Below, in pieces: positions 1 to 13,553 of a stretch of DNA of 64,000 nt. How positions within the stretch are numbered: the first letter of the stretch is position 1; every line of letters begins with the position of its first letter. A program made the position numbers and the translations under genes. Under the pieces are notes generated by a model, which had not been told where the DNA came from, did not search any database, and saw nothing but the letters and a program-made list of their open reading frames with translations. Source of the stretch: Actinomadura viridilutea (GTDB lineage Bacteria > Actinomycetota > Actinomycetes > Streptosporangiales > Streptosporangiaceae); the NCBI GenBank assembly GCA_003001795.1, contig PVNI01000008.1:124001-188000 (forward strand), given 5' to 3'.

Positions 1-495
1 GAACCAGTTGACCAGTCCGCCGGTGGTGCCGAACAGCCAGGAGAAGATGATCGCTGCGGTGACCGGCGGGGTCGCCCACGCCACCATCACGCCGCCGGCG
101 ACGAACCGCGACATGCGCCGGCCGAGCCGGTTGAGCAGCAGGCCCGTCAGCGTGCCGAGCACGAGGGTGGCCGACACCGCCACGATCGCGAACAGCACGG
201 TCTGCCGCAGCGTCTGCCAGAAGAACGGGTCGCCGAGGATCGCCTCGAAGTTCGCGGTGCCGACGTTCTCGGCGGGCTCGCCGCGCAGCTGCCGGTTGCC
301 GACCTTCTGGAACGACATGATCCCGAGCTGGACCACCGGCCAGAACATCAGCACGGCGATGACGACGACGGTCGGCGCGATCAGCAGATAGGGGCCGTGG
401 CGGCGGCCGGTTCGGCGGCGGCGCGGCCGCCGGGCCCGGCCGGAGGGTGCCTTCCGGCCGGGCGCCTTGCGCACCGCCGGGGCGGTGTCGATCAT
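1..495 (-). CDS. Carbohydrate ABC transporter permease, N-terminal part (cut by window edge)
   Basis: Reading the minus strand from ATG at 495 gives an Arg/Lys-rich cytoplasmic tail of about 35 residues, then a first membrane segment (GPYLLIAPTVVVIAVLMFW), a periplasmic loop containing FFWQTLRQTVLFA and a second hydrophobic stretch. This is the N-terminal layout of MalF/UgpA-type inner-membrane permeases that import sugars. The gene continues beyond position 1, so about 165 residues are visible. It starts 15 nt after the stop of the binding-protein gene, so the two are surely one operon, with the second permease probably beyond the edge. The exact sugar cannot be told from sequence. Confidence 0.85.
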   Translation of the reverse strand, partial: MIDTAPAVRKAPGRKAPSGRARRPRRRRTGRRHGPYLLIAPTVVVIAVLMFWPVVQLGIMSFQKVGNRQLRGEPAENVGTANFEAILGDPFFWQTLRQTVLFAIVAVSATLVLGTLTGLLLNRLGRRMSRFVAGGVMVAWATPPVTAAIIFSWLFGTTGGLVNWF

Positions 496-510
496 CGCGT
501 CAGCTCCCGA

Positions 511-1776
511 TCACGGGTTGAGCAGCGTGTTGGCCTGCTCGTTGGCCTTCTTCAGCTCCTCCGCGGCGGGGCGGCCCTGCATGATGGCCTTGACCGCGTT
601 CGGCAGCACCTTCTTGGCCTGCTCGAACTCGCCCCAGCCCGCGCTCATCGGCGGGAACTTGGTGTTGCGCGCGATCTCGGTGAAGGCCGCCAGCGCGGGA
701 TTGCTGAAGCTGACGTCCGAGCGCATCGAGGAGAAGCCGCTGTAGTCGGCCCACGCCTTGGCGTTCTTGGCGTTGTTGAGGACGGTGATGTAGTCGAACG
801 CCGCGTCCTTGGCCTTGCTGTCGGCCCACACCGCCAGGTCCGAGCCGCCCGCCATGACGGGCGCGTTGCCGCCGTTCTTGGCCGGGATGGGGAACACGCC
901 CCACTTGTCGGCGTCCTTGTCGGAGATCTTCTTCATCTCCTTCAGCGCCCAGCTGCCGTCGATGTACATGCCGAGCTTGCCGAGCGCGAAGTCGCGCTGC
1001 GGGCCCTCCAGCTCGTTCTTGCCGATGTACTTGGCCGGGGCCACCTTCTCCTTGGTGACCAGCCCGGTGTAGTACTCGATGGCCTCGACGGCCTGCGGCT
1101 GGTCGAGCTTGCCGACGAACTTGCCGTTCTCCTTGACGGCGACCTCGCCGCCGTTGCCCCAGATGAAGCTGAGCAGCGCGTTGGTCTGGTCGCTGGGCGC
1201 GCCGATGCCGGGCACCTTCTTGGCGTCCTGGATCTTCTTGGCGGCGGCGGTCAGCTCGGCCCAGTTCTTCGGCGGCTGGATGTTCAGCTCCTCGAACCAG
1301 TCCTTGCGGTACCAGACGGCGCGCACGCCGCCGTACCACGGCACGGCGTAGGTCTTGCCGCCGGAGCGGTCGTTCTCCAGGGCGGTCTTGTTGAGCTTGT
1401 CGTGGTCGGCCCAGGACTCGAACCGGTCGGTGATGTCGGCGAGGCTGCCCTGCTCGATGTGGGACTGGACGTCGGTGTTGCCCAGCTCGGTGACGTCGGG
1501 GCCCTCGCCGCCCGCCGCGGCCTTCTGGAACGTGGTGGCAACTTGTGGCCAGGGCACGTACTTGACGACCACGTCCGTGTTCGGGTGCTTCTGTTTGAAC
1601 TCGGCCTCGACGCCCTCCAGGAATTCCGTCTGCTCGGGCGTCCCGTCGCCCATCATCCAGACCTTGAGCTGAGCGGGGCTCTGACCTGCGCCGTCGCTGT
1701 CGTCGCTGCCTCCGCCGCAGGCCGCGGCGGCCAGGGCGAGCGCGGCCGTGGCGGCCGCTGCCTTGATGTACTTCAC
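511..1776 (-). CDS. Extracellular solute-binding lipoprotein of a sugar ABC transporter
   Basis: The 421-residue product has a signal peptide ending in a lipobox (LALAAAAC, Cys about residue 19) followed by GGGSDDSDG, then a family 1 (MalE-type) binding-protein body with KVWMMGDGTPEQ near the mature N-terminus and the typical DGSWALKEM segment in the second lobe. It would sit on the outer face of the membrane and deliver a sugar to the downstream permease. I chose GTG 1776 rather than the TTG seven codons upstream because AAAGGA lies 7 nt before GTG and the upstream codons would sit on top of it. It is divergent from the ROK repressor, which is likely to control it. Confidence 0.88.
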   Translation of the reverse strand: MKYIKAAAATAALALAAAACGGGSDDSDGAGQSPAQLKVWMMGDGTPEQTEFLEGVEAEFKQKHPNTDVVVKYVPWPQVATTFQKAAAGGEGPDVTELGNTDVQSHIEQGSLADITDRFESWADHDKLNKTALENDRSGGKTYAVPWYGGVRAVWYRKDWFEELNIQPPKNWAELTAAAKKIQDAKKVPGIGAPSDQTNALLSFIWGNGGEVAVKENGKFVGKLDQPQAVEAIEYYTGLVTKEKVAPAKYIGKNELEGPQRDFALGKLGMYIDGSWALKEMKKISDKDADKWGVFPIPAKNGGNAPVMAGGSDLAVWADSKAKDAAFDYITVLNNAKNAKAWADYSGFSSMRSDVSFSNPALAAFTEIARNTKFPPMSAGWGEFEQAKKVLPNAVKAIMQGRPAAEELKKANEQANTLLNP

Positions 1777-1963
1777 TGGGGGTCCTTTCCGGCTCAACCA
1801 GCGGGCGGGCCTGCTCGACGTGTCGCGGGGGATGCGGCGGAACCGGCGGGGAAACCCGTAGGGTCCCAGCCATGCCGCCGAATCGCCCTCGTGACACCCT
1901 GCTTCGGTCGGCGCTGTGGTGCGGCCTGGTCCGGCACCGGGGGCGGTCCGGCCGCTTGGGCGT

Positions 1964-1990
1964 AAACTAACAAGAAAGTTTCCTAAACAA
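1964..1990. promoter_or_regulatory. Putative ROK repressor operator between the sugar operon and its regulator
   Basis: In an otherwise GC-rich spacer there is an A/T-rich patch with an imperfect inverted repeat centred on GAAAGTTTC (about 1973-1981), flanked by AACTAACAA on one side and CTAAACAAAA on the other. ROK regulators of sugar genes in actinomycetes bind A/T-rich palindromes containing GAAA...TTTC-like cores. The site lies between the divergent binding-protein gene and the ROK gene, so it could control both. Assignment is by position and pattern only. Confidence 0.45.
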
Positions 1991-2030
1991 AACCGTCTGT
2001 TAGCGGATTGAGACGTTGGAGGGTGGGCTG

Positions 2031-3248
2031 ATGGCTGGGCGCCCGGGAACGCCGCGGCTGCTGCGCGAGCTGAACGACCGCGCCGCGCTCGAACTGCTGG
2101 TCACGCGGGGGCCGTTGACGCGTGCGCAGATCGGCGCGCATACCGGGTTGTCCAAGGTCACTGCATCACAGCTGCTGGCCAGATTGGAAGAGCGGGGGCT
2201 GGTGCAGGTGGTGGGCGAGCGCGCCGGGGGGCGCGGGCCGAACGCCGCGCTGTACGCCGTCGTGCCGTCCAGCGCTTACGTGGCGGGCATCGAGGTGGGC
2301 CCGGACGGGGCGACCGCCGCCGTCGCCGACATCACCGGCGAGGTCGCCGCCAAGGTCACCGTGGACCCCAACGGCGCCGACGACCCCGTCAAGACCGTGC
2401 ACGACGCCGTGGTGCGGGCGTGCCGCTCGGCCAAGATCGCGCTGCGCCGCCTCACCGCGCTGGTCATCGGCACGCCCGGCGTCGTCGACCCGCGCACCGG
2501 CGACGTCAAGTTCGCCTTCGACCTGCCCGCCTGGCACGAGGGCGTGCTCGCCGCCCTGCAGACCGACCTGCGCCGCCCCGTCGCCATCGAGAACGACGTC
2601 AACCTCGCCGCCCTCGCCGAACGCGCCTACGGGGCCGCGCGGGGCGCCGACGACTTCGCCCTGATATGGCTGGGACGCGGCATCGGCCTGTCGGTCATGC
2701 TGGGCGGCCGCCTGCACCGGGGACGCTCCGGCGGCGCGGGCGAGCTCGGCTACCTTCCGGTGCCCGGGGCGCCCCTGCCGATGGGCTCGGCCCGCCGCGA
2801 CAACGCCGAAGGCGTCACCACGTCCACCTCCTGGGGCATCCCGGCCCTGGCCGGGGGCTACGGCTCCCTGGTCAGCGCCGACGCGGTGCTCGACCTGGCC
2901 CGCTCGCACGGCCTGGACGAACCCACCGCAGTCGACTGCGTCCGCGTCGCCGCCGCCGACGAGGAGCGGGGCGGCGCGTTCCTCGACGAGCTCGCCGAAC
3001 GCATCTCCTACGGCGTGACGTCGGTGAACATCGTCCTCGACCCCGGGCTGGTGGTGCTGTCGGGGCAGCTGGGCCGCGCCGGCGGGCGCCCGCTGGCCTC
3101 CCGCATCGAACGCGCCGTGGGCCGCTACAGCCCGACCCAGCCCACGGTGACCGTCACCGAGGTCGACGGCGACCCCGTGCTGCGCGGCGCCCTGCACGCC
3201 GCCCTGGAACGGGCCCGGGAAGAGGTGTTCTCCGCGCCCGCGGGGTGA
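2031..3248 (+). CDS. ROK-family transcriptional repressor
   Basis: The 405-residue protein has an N-terminal winged helix-turn-helix (LTRAQIGAHTGLSKVTASQL, about residues 30-50) and a ROK sugar-kinase-like body with IENDVNLAALAE carrying the conserved Asp and GGAGELGYLPV. The CxCGxxGC zinc motif of catalytic ROK kinases is absent, as in many pure regulators. I chose ATG 2031 because GGAGGG at 2018-2023 is correctly spaced; the TTG at 2016 would remove that site. It is divergent from the sugar ABC operon across an operator-like palindrome, so it probably represses that operon and responds to the sugar or a phosphosugar. Confidence 0.88.
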   Translation: MAGRPGTPRLLRELNDRAALELLVTRGPLTRAQIGAHTGLSKVTASQLLARLEERGLVQVVGERAGGRGPNAALYAVVPSSAYVAGIEVGPDGATAAVADITGEVAAKVTVDPNGADDPVKTVHDAVVRACRSAKIALRRLTALVIGTPGVVDPRTGDVKFAFDLPAWHEGVLAALQTDLRRPVAIENDVNLAALAERAYGAARGADDFALIWLGRGIGLSVMLGGRLHRGRSGGAGELGYLPVPGAPLPMGSARRDNAEGVTTSTSWGIPALAGGYGSLVSADAVLDLARSHGLDEPTAVDCVRVAAADEERGGAFLDELAERISYGVTSVNIVLDPGLVVLSGQLGRAGGRPLASRIERAVGRYSPTQPTVTVTEVDGDPVLRGALHAALERAREEVFSAPAG

Positions 3249-3285
3249 CGGCGGCGGCTTCCGGGGCCGCCGGGCCCGGGTGGGA

Positions 3286-3318
3286 GGCGCCTCCGCGCGG
3301 GACGGCCGCGGAGGCGCC
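3286..3318 (+). terminator. Hairpin terminator after the ROK gene
   Basis: A perfect 12-bp inverted repeat (GGCGCCTCCGCG, loop of 9 nt, CGCGGAGGCGCC) begins 38 nt after the ROK stop codon. There is no T-tract, which is usual for actinomycete terminators. Confidence 0.65.
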
Positions 3319-3323
3319 GAAGG

Positions 3324-3458
3324 TCACCGTGCGGGACGGCGGACCGGCGGATGCTCCCGCCGCCGCCGGGGGTCCCGCAGGGCGCGGTCGAGAACGGTCT
3401 GACTGATGATCTGTCGCTTGCGCCGCTGCGCGGCGACCCACCGTGTCGTCGGTGTCAT
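3324..3458 (-). CDS. Possible small basic protein (44 aa), hypothetical
   Basis: The 418-nt space between the ROK gene and secA2 holds the hairpin at 3286-3318 and this short minus-strand frame. It starts with ATG at 3458, preceded by GGGGAG six nt upstream, and encodes 44 residues rich in Arg (MTPTTRWVAAQRRKRQIISQ...) ending just before the hairpin. I do not recognise it. It may be a real small protein or a chance frame; the rest of the spacer shows nothing further apart from the secA2 ribosome binding site AAGGAG at 3651-3656. Confidence 0.3.
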   Translation of the reverse strand: MTPTTRWVAAQRRKRQIISQTVLDRALRDPRRRREHPPVRRPAR

Positions 3459-3666
3459 GTCGACTCCCCGTTCCGCGGTGACGCGGTTCTCGCGCCACCG
3501 CACCCCCTGCGTTTCGATGATCTCAGGAGGCCGGCCTCGGCGGATCCGCCGGAGGGAGGAGATCGCGCCCGATCCCGTCAGACCTTCCGCCGAGACGCCG
3601 TGAAACCCTGGGAGCACGGCCGCGGACGCCTTCCCGGCCGCGAGCTGATCAAGGAGACTCGTCGTC

Positions 3667-6003
3667 ATGGCACTGCGCGACCGGCTGCGACGCCTCCTGC
3701 AGCGGCCCGGCACCGTCGACCTGCGGCCGTTCCAGGCCGTGGTCGCCGAGGCCGCCGCCCGCGAACCCGACGTCCGCGGCCTCACCGACGAAGCCCTCAC
3801 CGCCGCCGCCCGCGCCCTCGACCCGGGGGACGACGCGTCGCTGTGCGCGCTGGGACGGGAGGCGGCGCGGCGCACGCTCGGCGAACGGCCGTACGACGTG
3901 CAGCTCCTCGGCACCCTCGGGCTGCTGTCCGGGCACGTGGTGGAGATGGCCACCGGCGAGGGCAAGACCCTCGCGGGCGCGCTCGCCGCCGCCGGACACG
4001 CCCTGCGCGGCCACCGGGTCCACGTCATGTCGGTCAACGACTACCTGGCGCGGCGCGACGCCGAATGGATGGGCCCGCTGTACGCGATGCTCGGCGTCTC
4101 GGTGGGCTGGGTGGGGCAGTCGTCCACCCCGGACGAGCGCCGCCGCGCCTACGCCGCCGACGTCACCTACGCCCCGGTCAGCGAGATCGGGTTCGACCTG
4201 CTGCGCGACCGGCTGGCCACCGACCCCGCCGACCTCCTCCTGCCCGCGCCCGGCGTCGCGCTGATCGACGAGGCGGACTCCGTGCTGGTGGACGAGGCGC
4301 GCGTGCCGCTCGTCCTGGCCGGCGCGACCGACGCGGCGGAGGCCGACCGCACCTTCGCCGAGCTGGCGCGGCGGCTGCGGCCCGGCCTGCACTACGCCGC
4401 CGACGACGAGGGCCGCAACGTCCAGCTGACGCCCGCCGGGGCCCGCGCCGTGGAGGAGGCGCTCGGCGGGATCGACCTGTACGCGCCCGAGAACCTGGAC
4501 ACGCTCACCGCCGTCAACGTGGCGCTGCACGCCGAGGTGCTGCTGCAGCGCGACGTCGACTACATCGTCCGCGACGGCGCGGTGAAGCTCATCAACGCCT
4601 CGCGCGGACGGGTGGCGCTGCTGCAGCGCTGGCCGGACGGCCTGCAGGCGGCGGTCGAGGCCAAGGAGGCCGTGGCGGCGTCCCCGAGCGGCGAGATCCT
4701 CGACTCGATCACCGTCCAGGAGCTGGTCGGCCGGTATCCGGTGCGCTGCGGCATGACCGGCACCGCCCTCGCCGTGGCCGAGCAGCTCCGCGAGTTCTAC
4801 GACCTGGAGATCGCGGTGATCCCGCCCAACCGCCCGTGCGTGCGGGCGGACGAGCCGGACCGGCTGTACGCCACCGCCGCCGACAAGGAGGTCGCGATCG
4901 TCGACGAGATCGCCGCCGCGCACGCCGCCGGGCGTCCCGTGCTCGTCGGCACCCTCGACGTCGCCGAATCCGAACGGCTGGCCCGCTGCCTGGAGCGGTC
5001 CGGCCTGCCGTGCGTCGTCCTCAACGCCAAGAACGACGCCGAAGAGGCCGCGATCATCGCCCGCGCCGGGGCGTACGGCGCGATCACCGTCTCCACCCAG
5101 ATGGCCGGACGCGGCACCGACATCCGCCTGGGCGGCGGCGCCCCGCCCGGGGCGGACCCGTCCGCCTCCCCGCCGCCGGTGTCCGAGGAGGAGCGCGAAC
5201 GGGTCGCCGCCCTCGGCGGGCTGCTGGTGATCGGGACGGGCCGCCATTCCAGCAGCCGCCTGGACGACCAGCTGCGCGGCCGCGCCGGACGGCAGGGCGA
5301 CCCGGGCGGCTCGGTGTTCTTCGCCAGCCTGGAGGACGACCTGGTCACCCGGTACGCGCCCGACGAGTCCCACGGCGGCCCCGTGGCGCCGGACGGCCGC
5401 GTGGACGACAAGAACGCGCGCTGGATCGTCGCCCACGCCCAGCGCGTCGCCGAAGGCGTGGACCTGGAGATCCACCGCAACACCTGGCGCTACCACCACC
5501 TCATCAGCCTGCAGCGCCGGGAGGTGCTCGCCGAACGCGACGAGGTCCTGCACGGCGACCGCGCCGACCGGGTGCTGGCGGAGCTGCGCCCCGAGCGGCA
5601 CGCCGAGCTCGTCGCGGCGGTCGGCCCGGAGCGGGTCGCCGCCGCGGCCCGCCAGATCATGCTGTTCCACCTCGACCGCTGCTGGGCCGAGCACCTGGCC
5701 TTCCTCGCCGACCTGCGCGAGGGCATCCACCTGCGCTCGCTCGGACGCGGCCTGGACCCGCTGGTCGAGTTCCACCGCGAGGCCGTCCCGGCGGGCAAGC
5801 GCCTCCCAGAGCGGGCCCGGGAACGGGCGGCCGAGACCTTCGACGCCCTCGCCGTCGTCGACGGGGAGATCGACATGCCCGGGGCGGGACTGGTCCGGCC
5901 GTCCGCGACCTGGACCTACGTCGTCCACGACAACCCGTTCGGCTCCCTGGACGAACGCGCCTTCCGCGGCCTCGTCGCCATGTTCCGCCGCCGCTCCCGC
6001 TGA
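3667..6003 (+). CDS. secA2: Accessory preprotein translocase ATPase SecA2
   Basis: The 778-residue product is a SecA-type motor: Walker A MATGEGKTLAGALAAAGHAL (about residues 95-115), SVNDYLARRDAEWM, Walker B LIDEADSVLVDEAR, the preprotein cross-linking region, and motif MAGRGTDIRLGGG followed by RGRAGRQGDPG. It is clearly shorter than housekeeping SecA (over 900 residues) and ends in RRRSR without the Cys-rich C-terminal metal-binding tail, both marks of actinobacterial SecA2, which exports a small set of proteins through SecYEG. The start is supported by AAGGAG 10 nt upstream. Neighbours give no hint of its clients. It converges on the helicase gene. Confidence 0.88.
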   Translation: MALRDRLRRLLQRPGTVDLRPFQAVVAEAAAREPDVRGLTDEALTAAARALDPGDDASLCALGREAARRTLGERPYDVQLLGTLGLLSGHVVEMATGEGKTLAGALAAAGHALRGHRVHVMSVNDYLARRDAEWMGPLYAMLGVSVGWVGQSSTPDERRRAYAADVTYAPVSEIGFDLLRDRLATDPADLLLPAPGVALIDEADSVLVDEARVPLVLAGATDAAEADRTFAELARRLRPGLHYAADDEGRNVQLTPAGARAVEEALGGIDLYAPENLDTLTAVNVALHAEVLLQRDVDYIVRDGAVKLINASRGRVALLQRWPDGLQAAVEAKEAVAASPSGEILDSITVQELVGRYPVRCGMTGTALAVAEQLREFYDLEIAVIPPNRPCVRADEPDRLYATAADKEVAIVDEIAAAHAAGRPVLVGTLDVAESERLARCLERSGLPCVVLNAKNDAEEAAIIARAGAYGAITVSTQMAGRGTDIRLGGGAPPGADPSASPPPVSEEERERVAALGGLLVIGTGRHSSSRLDDQLRGRAGRQGDPGGSVFFASLEDDLVTRYAPDESHGGPVAPDGRVDDKNARWIVAHAQRVAEGVDLEIHRNTWRYHHLISLQRREVLAERDEVLHGDRADRVLAELRPERHAELVAAVGPERVAAAARQIMLFHLDRCWAEHLAFLADLREGIHLRSLGRGLDPLVEFHREAVPAGKRLPERARERAAETFDALAVVDGEIDMPGAGLVRPSATWTYVVHDNPFGSLDERAFRGLVAMFRRRSR

Positions 6004-6049
6004 CCCCGCGCACCCGCGCCGCTCGAGGCGCGGCCGGGCCAGCGGTCGC

Positions 6050-6089
6050 GACCCGCGCCGACGGCGTCCCACGTCGCGGGCGGCGCGGG

Positions 6090-6091
<2 letters not shown>
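6050..6091. terminator. Bidirectional terminator between secA2 and the helicase gene
   Basis: A perfect 11-bp inverted repeat (GACCCGCGCCG ... CGGCGCGGGTC) with a 20-nt loop lies between the convergent genes; its right arm overlaps the first bases of the helicase stop codon. Confidence 0.6.
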
Positions 6092-10889
<4,798 letters not shown>

Positions 10890-11032
10890 GCAGCCATCCT
10901 GCCTCGCAGGACTGACAGCTCGCGCCCGAGTGGCCCCAGCCACCCTGCCCGGCGTCGTTCGGCGGGCGCCCGGACGTGCTCGGACAGGCCCCCTCGGGGG
11001 TCACCGAGCCGGTCGGCCGAGGCCCGGTCGGA

Positions 11033-11038
11033 TAGCGT
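11033..11038 (+). promoter_or_regulatory. -10 box for a leaderless DUF3046 transcript
   Basis: TAGCGT fits TANNNT and ends 6 nt before the GTG start at 11045, the spacing expected if transcription begins at the start codon. No good -35 is visible. GGAGGG lies between, but abuts the start codon and is too close to serve as a ribosome binding site. Confidence 0.45.
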
Positions 11039-11044
11039 GGAGGG

Positions 11045-11239
11045 GTGCGCCTGACACAGTTCTGGGAGCGGATGAGCGAGCAGTTCGGCGAGACGTACGC
11101 GGAGAGCGTCGCCAAGGATTACGTCATGGCCGAACTGGGGGGCCGCACCATCGAGCAGGCCCTGGCCGACGGCGAGGACGCCAAGAAGGTCTGGCAGGCC
11201 GTCTGCGCGACGTTCGACGTCCCCCAGCACCTGCACTGA
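11045..11239 (+). CDS. DUF3046 family protein
   Basis: This 64-residue protein (MRLTQFWERMSEQFGETYA...) matches the small DUF3046 family that sits just upstream of recA in many actinobacteria (the Rv2738c position in Mycobacterium tuberculosis). It is helical and soluble, with no catalytic motif, and its function is unknown. The GTG start at 11045 begins exactly at the family's conserved R-L-T-x-FW motif. Here recA is 3.4 kb further on, separated by the minus-strand DUF350 / ATP-grasp block, which looks inserted between the two usual neighbours. Confidence 0.85.
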   Translation: MRLTQFWERMSEQFGETYAESVAKDYVMAELGGRTIEQALADGEDAKKVWQAVCATFDVPQHLH

Positions 11240-11317
11240 CACCGGCCGCGCGCCCTCGGCGTCCTCGCCGCCGACCTCGCTCGAACGTCGGTGGCCCCGG
11301 TCGGATTCCGGCGCGGA

Positions 11318-11770
11318 TCACCCGTAGACGGCCATGGCGGTGACCAGGCCGATCGCGACGTTGGCCACGCCGAGCAGGACCACGGCGGGCTCCAGCTTGG
11401 GCTCCTTCACGCAGCCGCGCACGTCCACCCCGACCAGGCGGTCGAAGACCAGCACGGCTATGGCCTGCGCGATGACGCCGACGCCGCCGAACACGGCCAC
11501 CCGGATGAGCCCCTCCAGCAGGTCCCCGCCCGCCGAGTAGATGGACACGGCCACGATGAGGCCGATGCCGATCGTCGCCGCACAGGCCAGGAACGTCGCG
11601 TTGGGGCTGCGGTCGCGGCGGATGATGGAGATCAGCCGGCCGGGCGTGGTCCAGTCCACGATGTAGAAGCCCAGGACGAACAGGGCCAGGCCGACGGCGG
11701 CGTAGGCGAAGATCGCCCCGACGCCCTCGATGAGGATCTGCCCGAGTTCGTCGTCGAGCGCGAGTGACAT
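11318..11770 (-). CDS. DUF350 integral membrane protein (YjfL-like)
   Basis: The 150-residue protein has four hydrophobic segments in two pairs (about 18-40, 60-82, 88-110 and 128-150) with the DUF350 pattern GLALFVLGFYIVDWTTPG and SPNATFLACAATIGIG. E. coli YjfL belongs to the same family. It begins 30 nt after the stop of the glutathionylspermidine-synthase-like gene and is on the same strand, so the two are co-transcribed. Its job is unknown; in this setting it may anchor or form a membrane partner for the ligase and the lipoprotein. The ATG at 11770 has AAGGAG 7 nt upstream. Confidence 0.85.
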   Translation of the reverse strand: MSLALDDELGQILIEGVGAIFAYAAVGLALFVLGFYIVDWTTPGRLISIIRRDRSPNATFLACAATIGIGLIVAVSIYSAGGDLLEGLIRVAVFGGVGVIAQAIAVLVFDRLVGVDVRGCVKEPKLEPAVVLLGVANVAIGLVTAMAVYG

Positions 11771-11800
11771 CGTTCTCCTTACGGGGATTCGCTGATCCGG

Positions 11801-12955
11801 TTACAGGGGGATGCGGTGCGGCACGAAGGACGAGGTGTCGTCGGTGATGAGCCCGGCGGTCTCGCGGATGCCCAGCCCCGCCGACTCGTCATGGACGACC
11901 CACGCGCCGAGCACCGGACGCTGCCCGTCGAAGTCGGGCAGGGGGCAGAACTCCTGGAAGACGAACCCCTCTCGCCCGTACCTGCCCTCGGTGCGATGCT
12001 CGGTGCCGTCGGGCGTGACGATGCGCATGTTGGCGCCCTCCCGCCCCAGCAGCGGCTTCTGCACGTACGAGGTGAGGTCTGACGGCGTGTTGAGGTAGGC
12101 GGGCAGCAGATTGGGGTGGCCGGGGAACAGCTCCCACAGCAGCACCAGGAGCGCCTTGTTCGACAGCACCATCTTCCAGATGGGTTCGATCCACGCCGTG
12201 GTGGCGGGGACGTGCTCGCCGAACGGCTCGGCGACGATCCACTCCCAGGGGTACAGCTTGCAGAGCGTGCGGATCTCGTTGTCGTCCAGGTCGACGAACC
12301 GCCGGCCGACTGGGTCCCACCCGATGTCCTCCATGGCGAGCGCCACACCCGGCAGGCCCGCCTCTTGGGCGGTCTCCTGGATGTAGGCGATCGTCATGAC
12401 CTCTTCGCCGGTCTCGTCGCCGTTGGTCCAGGCGAAGTGCACGGGACCCTTGGCCAGACCGGGCGCGATCTGCTTCCACCGGTCGACCAGGCGTTCATGG
12501 ATGGAGTTCCACTGGTCGTCGCCGGGGAAGACGTCCTGGAGCCAATACCACTGGACGATGGAGCTCTCCACCAGCGAGGTGGGGGTGTCGGCGTTGTACT
12601 CCAGCAGCTTGGCGGGGCCCGTGCCGTCGTACCAGAGGTCGAACCGCCCGTACAGGTGCGGGTCCCGGCGGCGCCACGACTCCTCGATGAGAGGCGCCAC
12701 CCGGTCGGGGATGCCGAGGACGTGGTAGCGGCCGGTCGTCACCACATGGTCCACCACCTCCAGGCACATGCGGTGCAGCTCCTCCACCACCTCCTCCAGG
12801 GCCAGCACCTCGTCCATCTCGAAGACGTAGTGCACGGACTCGTCCCAGTAGGGGCGGCTGAGGTTCTCGGGGTGGGCGGTCTTGTGGAAGGCCAGTCCCT
12901 GAGCCTCGATCCGGGCGGGCCAGTCGGGTCGGGGCGTCGAGCGGACGCGTCGCAA
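11801..12955 (-). CDS. Glutathionylspermidine-synthase-like ATP-grasp ligase (YjfC/YgiC type)
   Basis: The 384-residue product matches the synthetase half of glutathionylspermidine synthase: RFDLWYDGTGPAKLLEYNAD near residue 100, VESSIVQWYWLQD, the acidic IRTLCKLYPWEWIV region, and the ATP-binding KPLLGREGANM, followed by EGFVFQEFCPLP. There is no amidase domain, so it is the stand-alone form like E. coli YjfC (about 390 residues). These enzymes use ATP to join a Gly carboxylate to an amine. The start is TTG at 12955: GGAGG lies 7 nt upstream, and the TTG follows 2 nt after the stop of the lipoprotein gene. The true substrate is unlikely to be glutathione, since actinomycetes use mycothiol. 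Confidence 0.85.
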   Translation of the reverse strand: MRRVRSTPRPDWPARIEAQGLAFHKTAHPENLSRPYWDESVHYVFEMDEVLALEEVVEELHRMCLEVVDHVVTTGRYHVLGIPDRVAPLIEESWRRRDPHLYGRFDLWYDGTGPAKLLEYNADTPTSLVESSIVQWYWLQDVFPGDDQWNSIHERLVDRWKQIAPGLAKGPVHFAWTNGDETGEEVMTIAYIQETAQEAGLPGVALAMEDIGWDPVGRRFVDLDDNEIRTLCKLYPWEWIVAEPFGEHVPATTAWIEPIWKMVLSNKALLVLLWELFPGHPNLLPAYLNTPSDLTSYVQKPLLGREGANMRIVTPDGTEHRTEGRYGREGFVFQEFCPLPDFDGQRPVLGAWVVHDESAGLGIRETAGLITDDTSSFVPHRIPL

Positions 12956-12957
12956 CG

Positions 12958-13365
12958 TCAGCCTCCGCTGCGTCCGCTGCCGCCGAACCCGCCGCGGAGG
13001 GTCTTGCCGCTGCTGGTCTTGATCTTGCCCCTGCTCGGCGCGTAGCGGCTGCCCCCGGAGACATAGGTGCCGCCGGTGCTGCTGCCGCCGGAGTTGTAGC
13101 CGGAGTCGTCGGAGACGCGCTTGGGGCCGTAGTACCAGAAGTAGCGGCCGTAGTCGGGCGAGGTAAAGGGGTAGGTCCGCTCGCAGTAGTAGTCGGGAAC
13201 GACCCTGTAACTGCCTGATCCGAGGGCCGTGAACGACAGGCGGTCGACGCAGTACGCCGTCGTCGTCTTGCCGCACGCCGCCAGCGTGAGCGATAGAGCG
13301 CTGACCATGCCGATCTTCACCGCCCGGGAGCTGAGCCGGGGCCGCGGGAGGTCCTGTTGGGGCAT
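12958..13365 (-). CDS. Small Gly/Ser-rich lipoprotein with a Gly-Gly C-terminus (YjfM/YgiB-like position)
   Basis: The 135-residue protein has a signal peptide with lipobox LTLAAC (Cys about residue 27), a Tyr-rich middle (VVPDYYCERTYPF, YGRYFWYYGPKR) containing a Cys pair, and a flexible Gly/Ser/Tyr tail of about 45 residues ending in Gly-Gly. The Tyr/Ser/Gly composition and position match the YgiB/YjfM (DUF1190) lipoproteins encoded with DUF350 and the glutathionylspermidine-synthase-like ligase in E. coli, although sequence similarity is only suggestive. ATG 13365 has AAGGAC 9 nt upstream. The ligase gene follows after 2 nt, so expression is tightly coupled. Confidence 0.75.
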   Translation of the reverse strand: MPQQDLPRPRLSSRAVKIGMVSALSLTLAACGKTTTAYCVDRLSFTALGSGSYRVVPDYYCERTYPFTSPDYGRYFWYYGPKRVSDDSGYNSGGSSTGGTYVSGGSRYAPSRGKIKTSSGKTLRGGFGGSGRSGG

Positions 13366-13553
13366 GGGACACGTCCTTACAAAAAGATCTGGGGGCTCTG
13401 CGACGGGGTGCCGCCTGGAAGGCCGGAGGCGCCCTCCGTCATGGGATCCGCATCGCGGAGCCACAGACTAAGGGTGTTCGATCGTGTGACGGAAGTGAGC
13501 GCCGTCCCGGTTCCACTGCGATCGACCCGTCGCGCACCGTGGCGAGGGCCTGC

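Noticed and set aside
397-1965. A + strand frame of 522 codons over the sugar-binding protein gene
   Set aside because: Antisense shadow of the binding protein; the minus-strand product has a signal peptide and family motifs.
12176-12196. GGGTTCGATCCAC, resembling a tRNA T-loop
   Set aside because: It lies inside the ligase gene and no acceptor or anticodon stem surrounds it.
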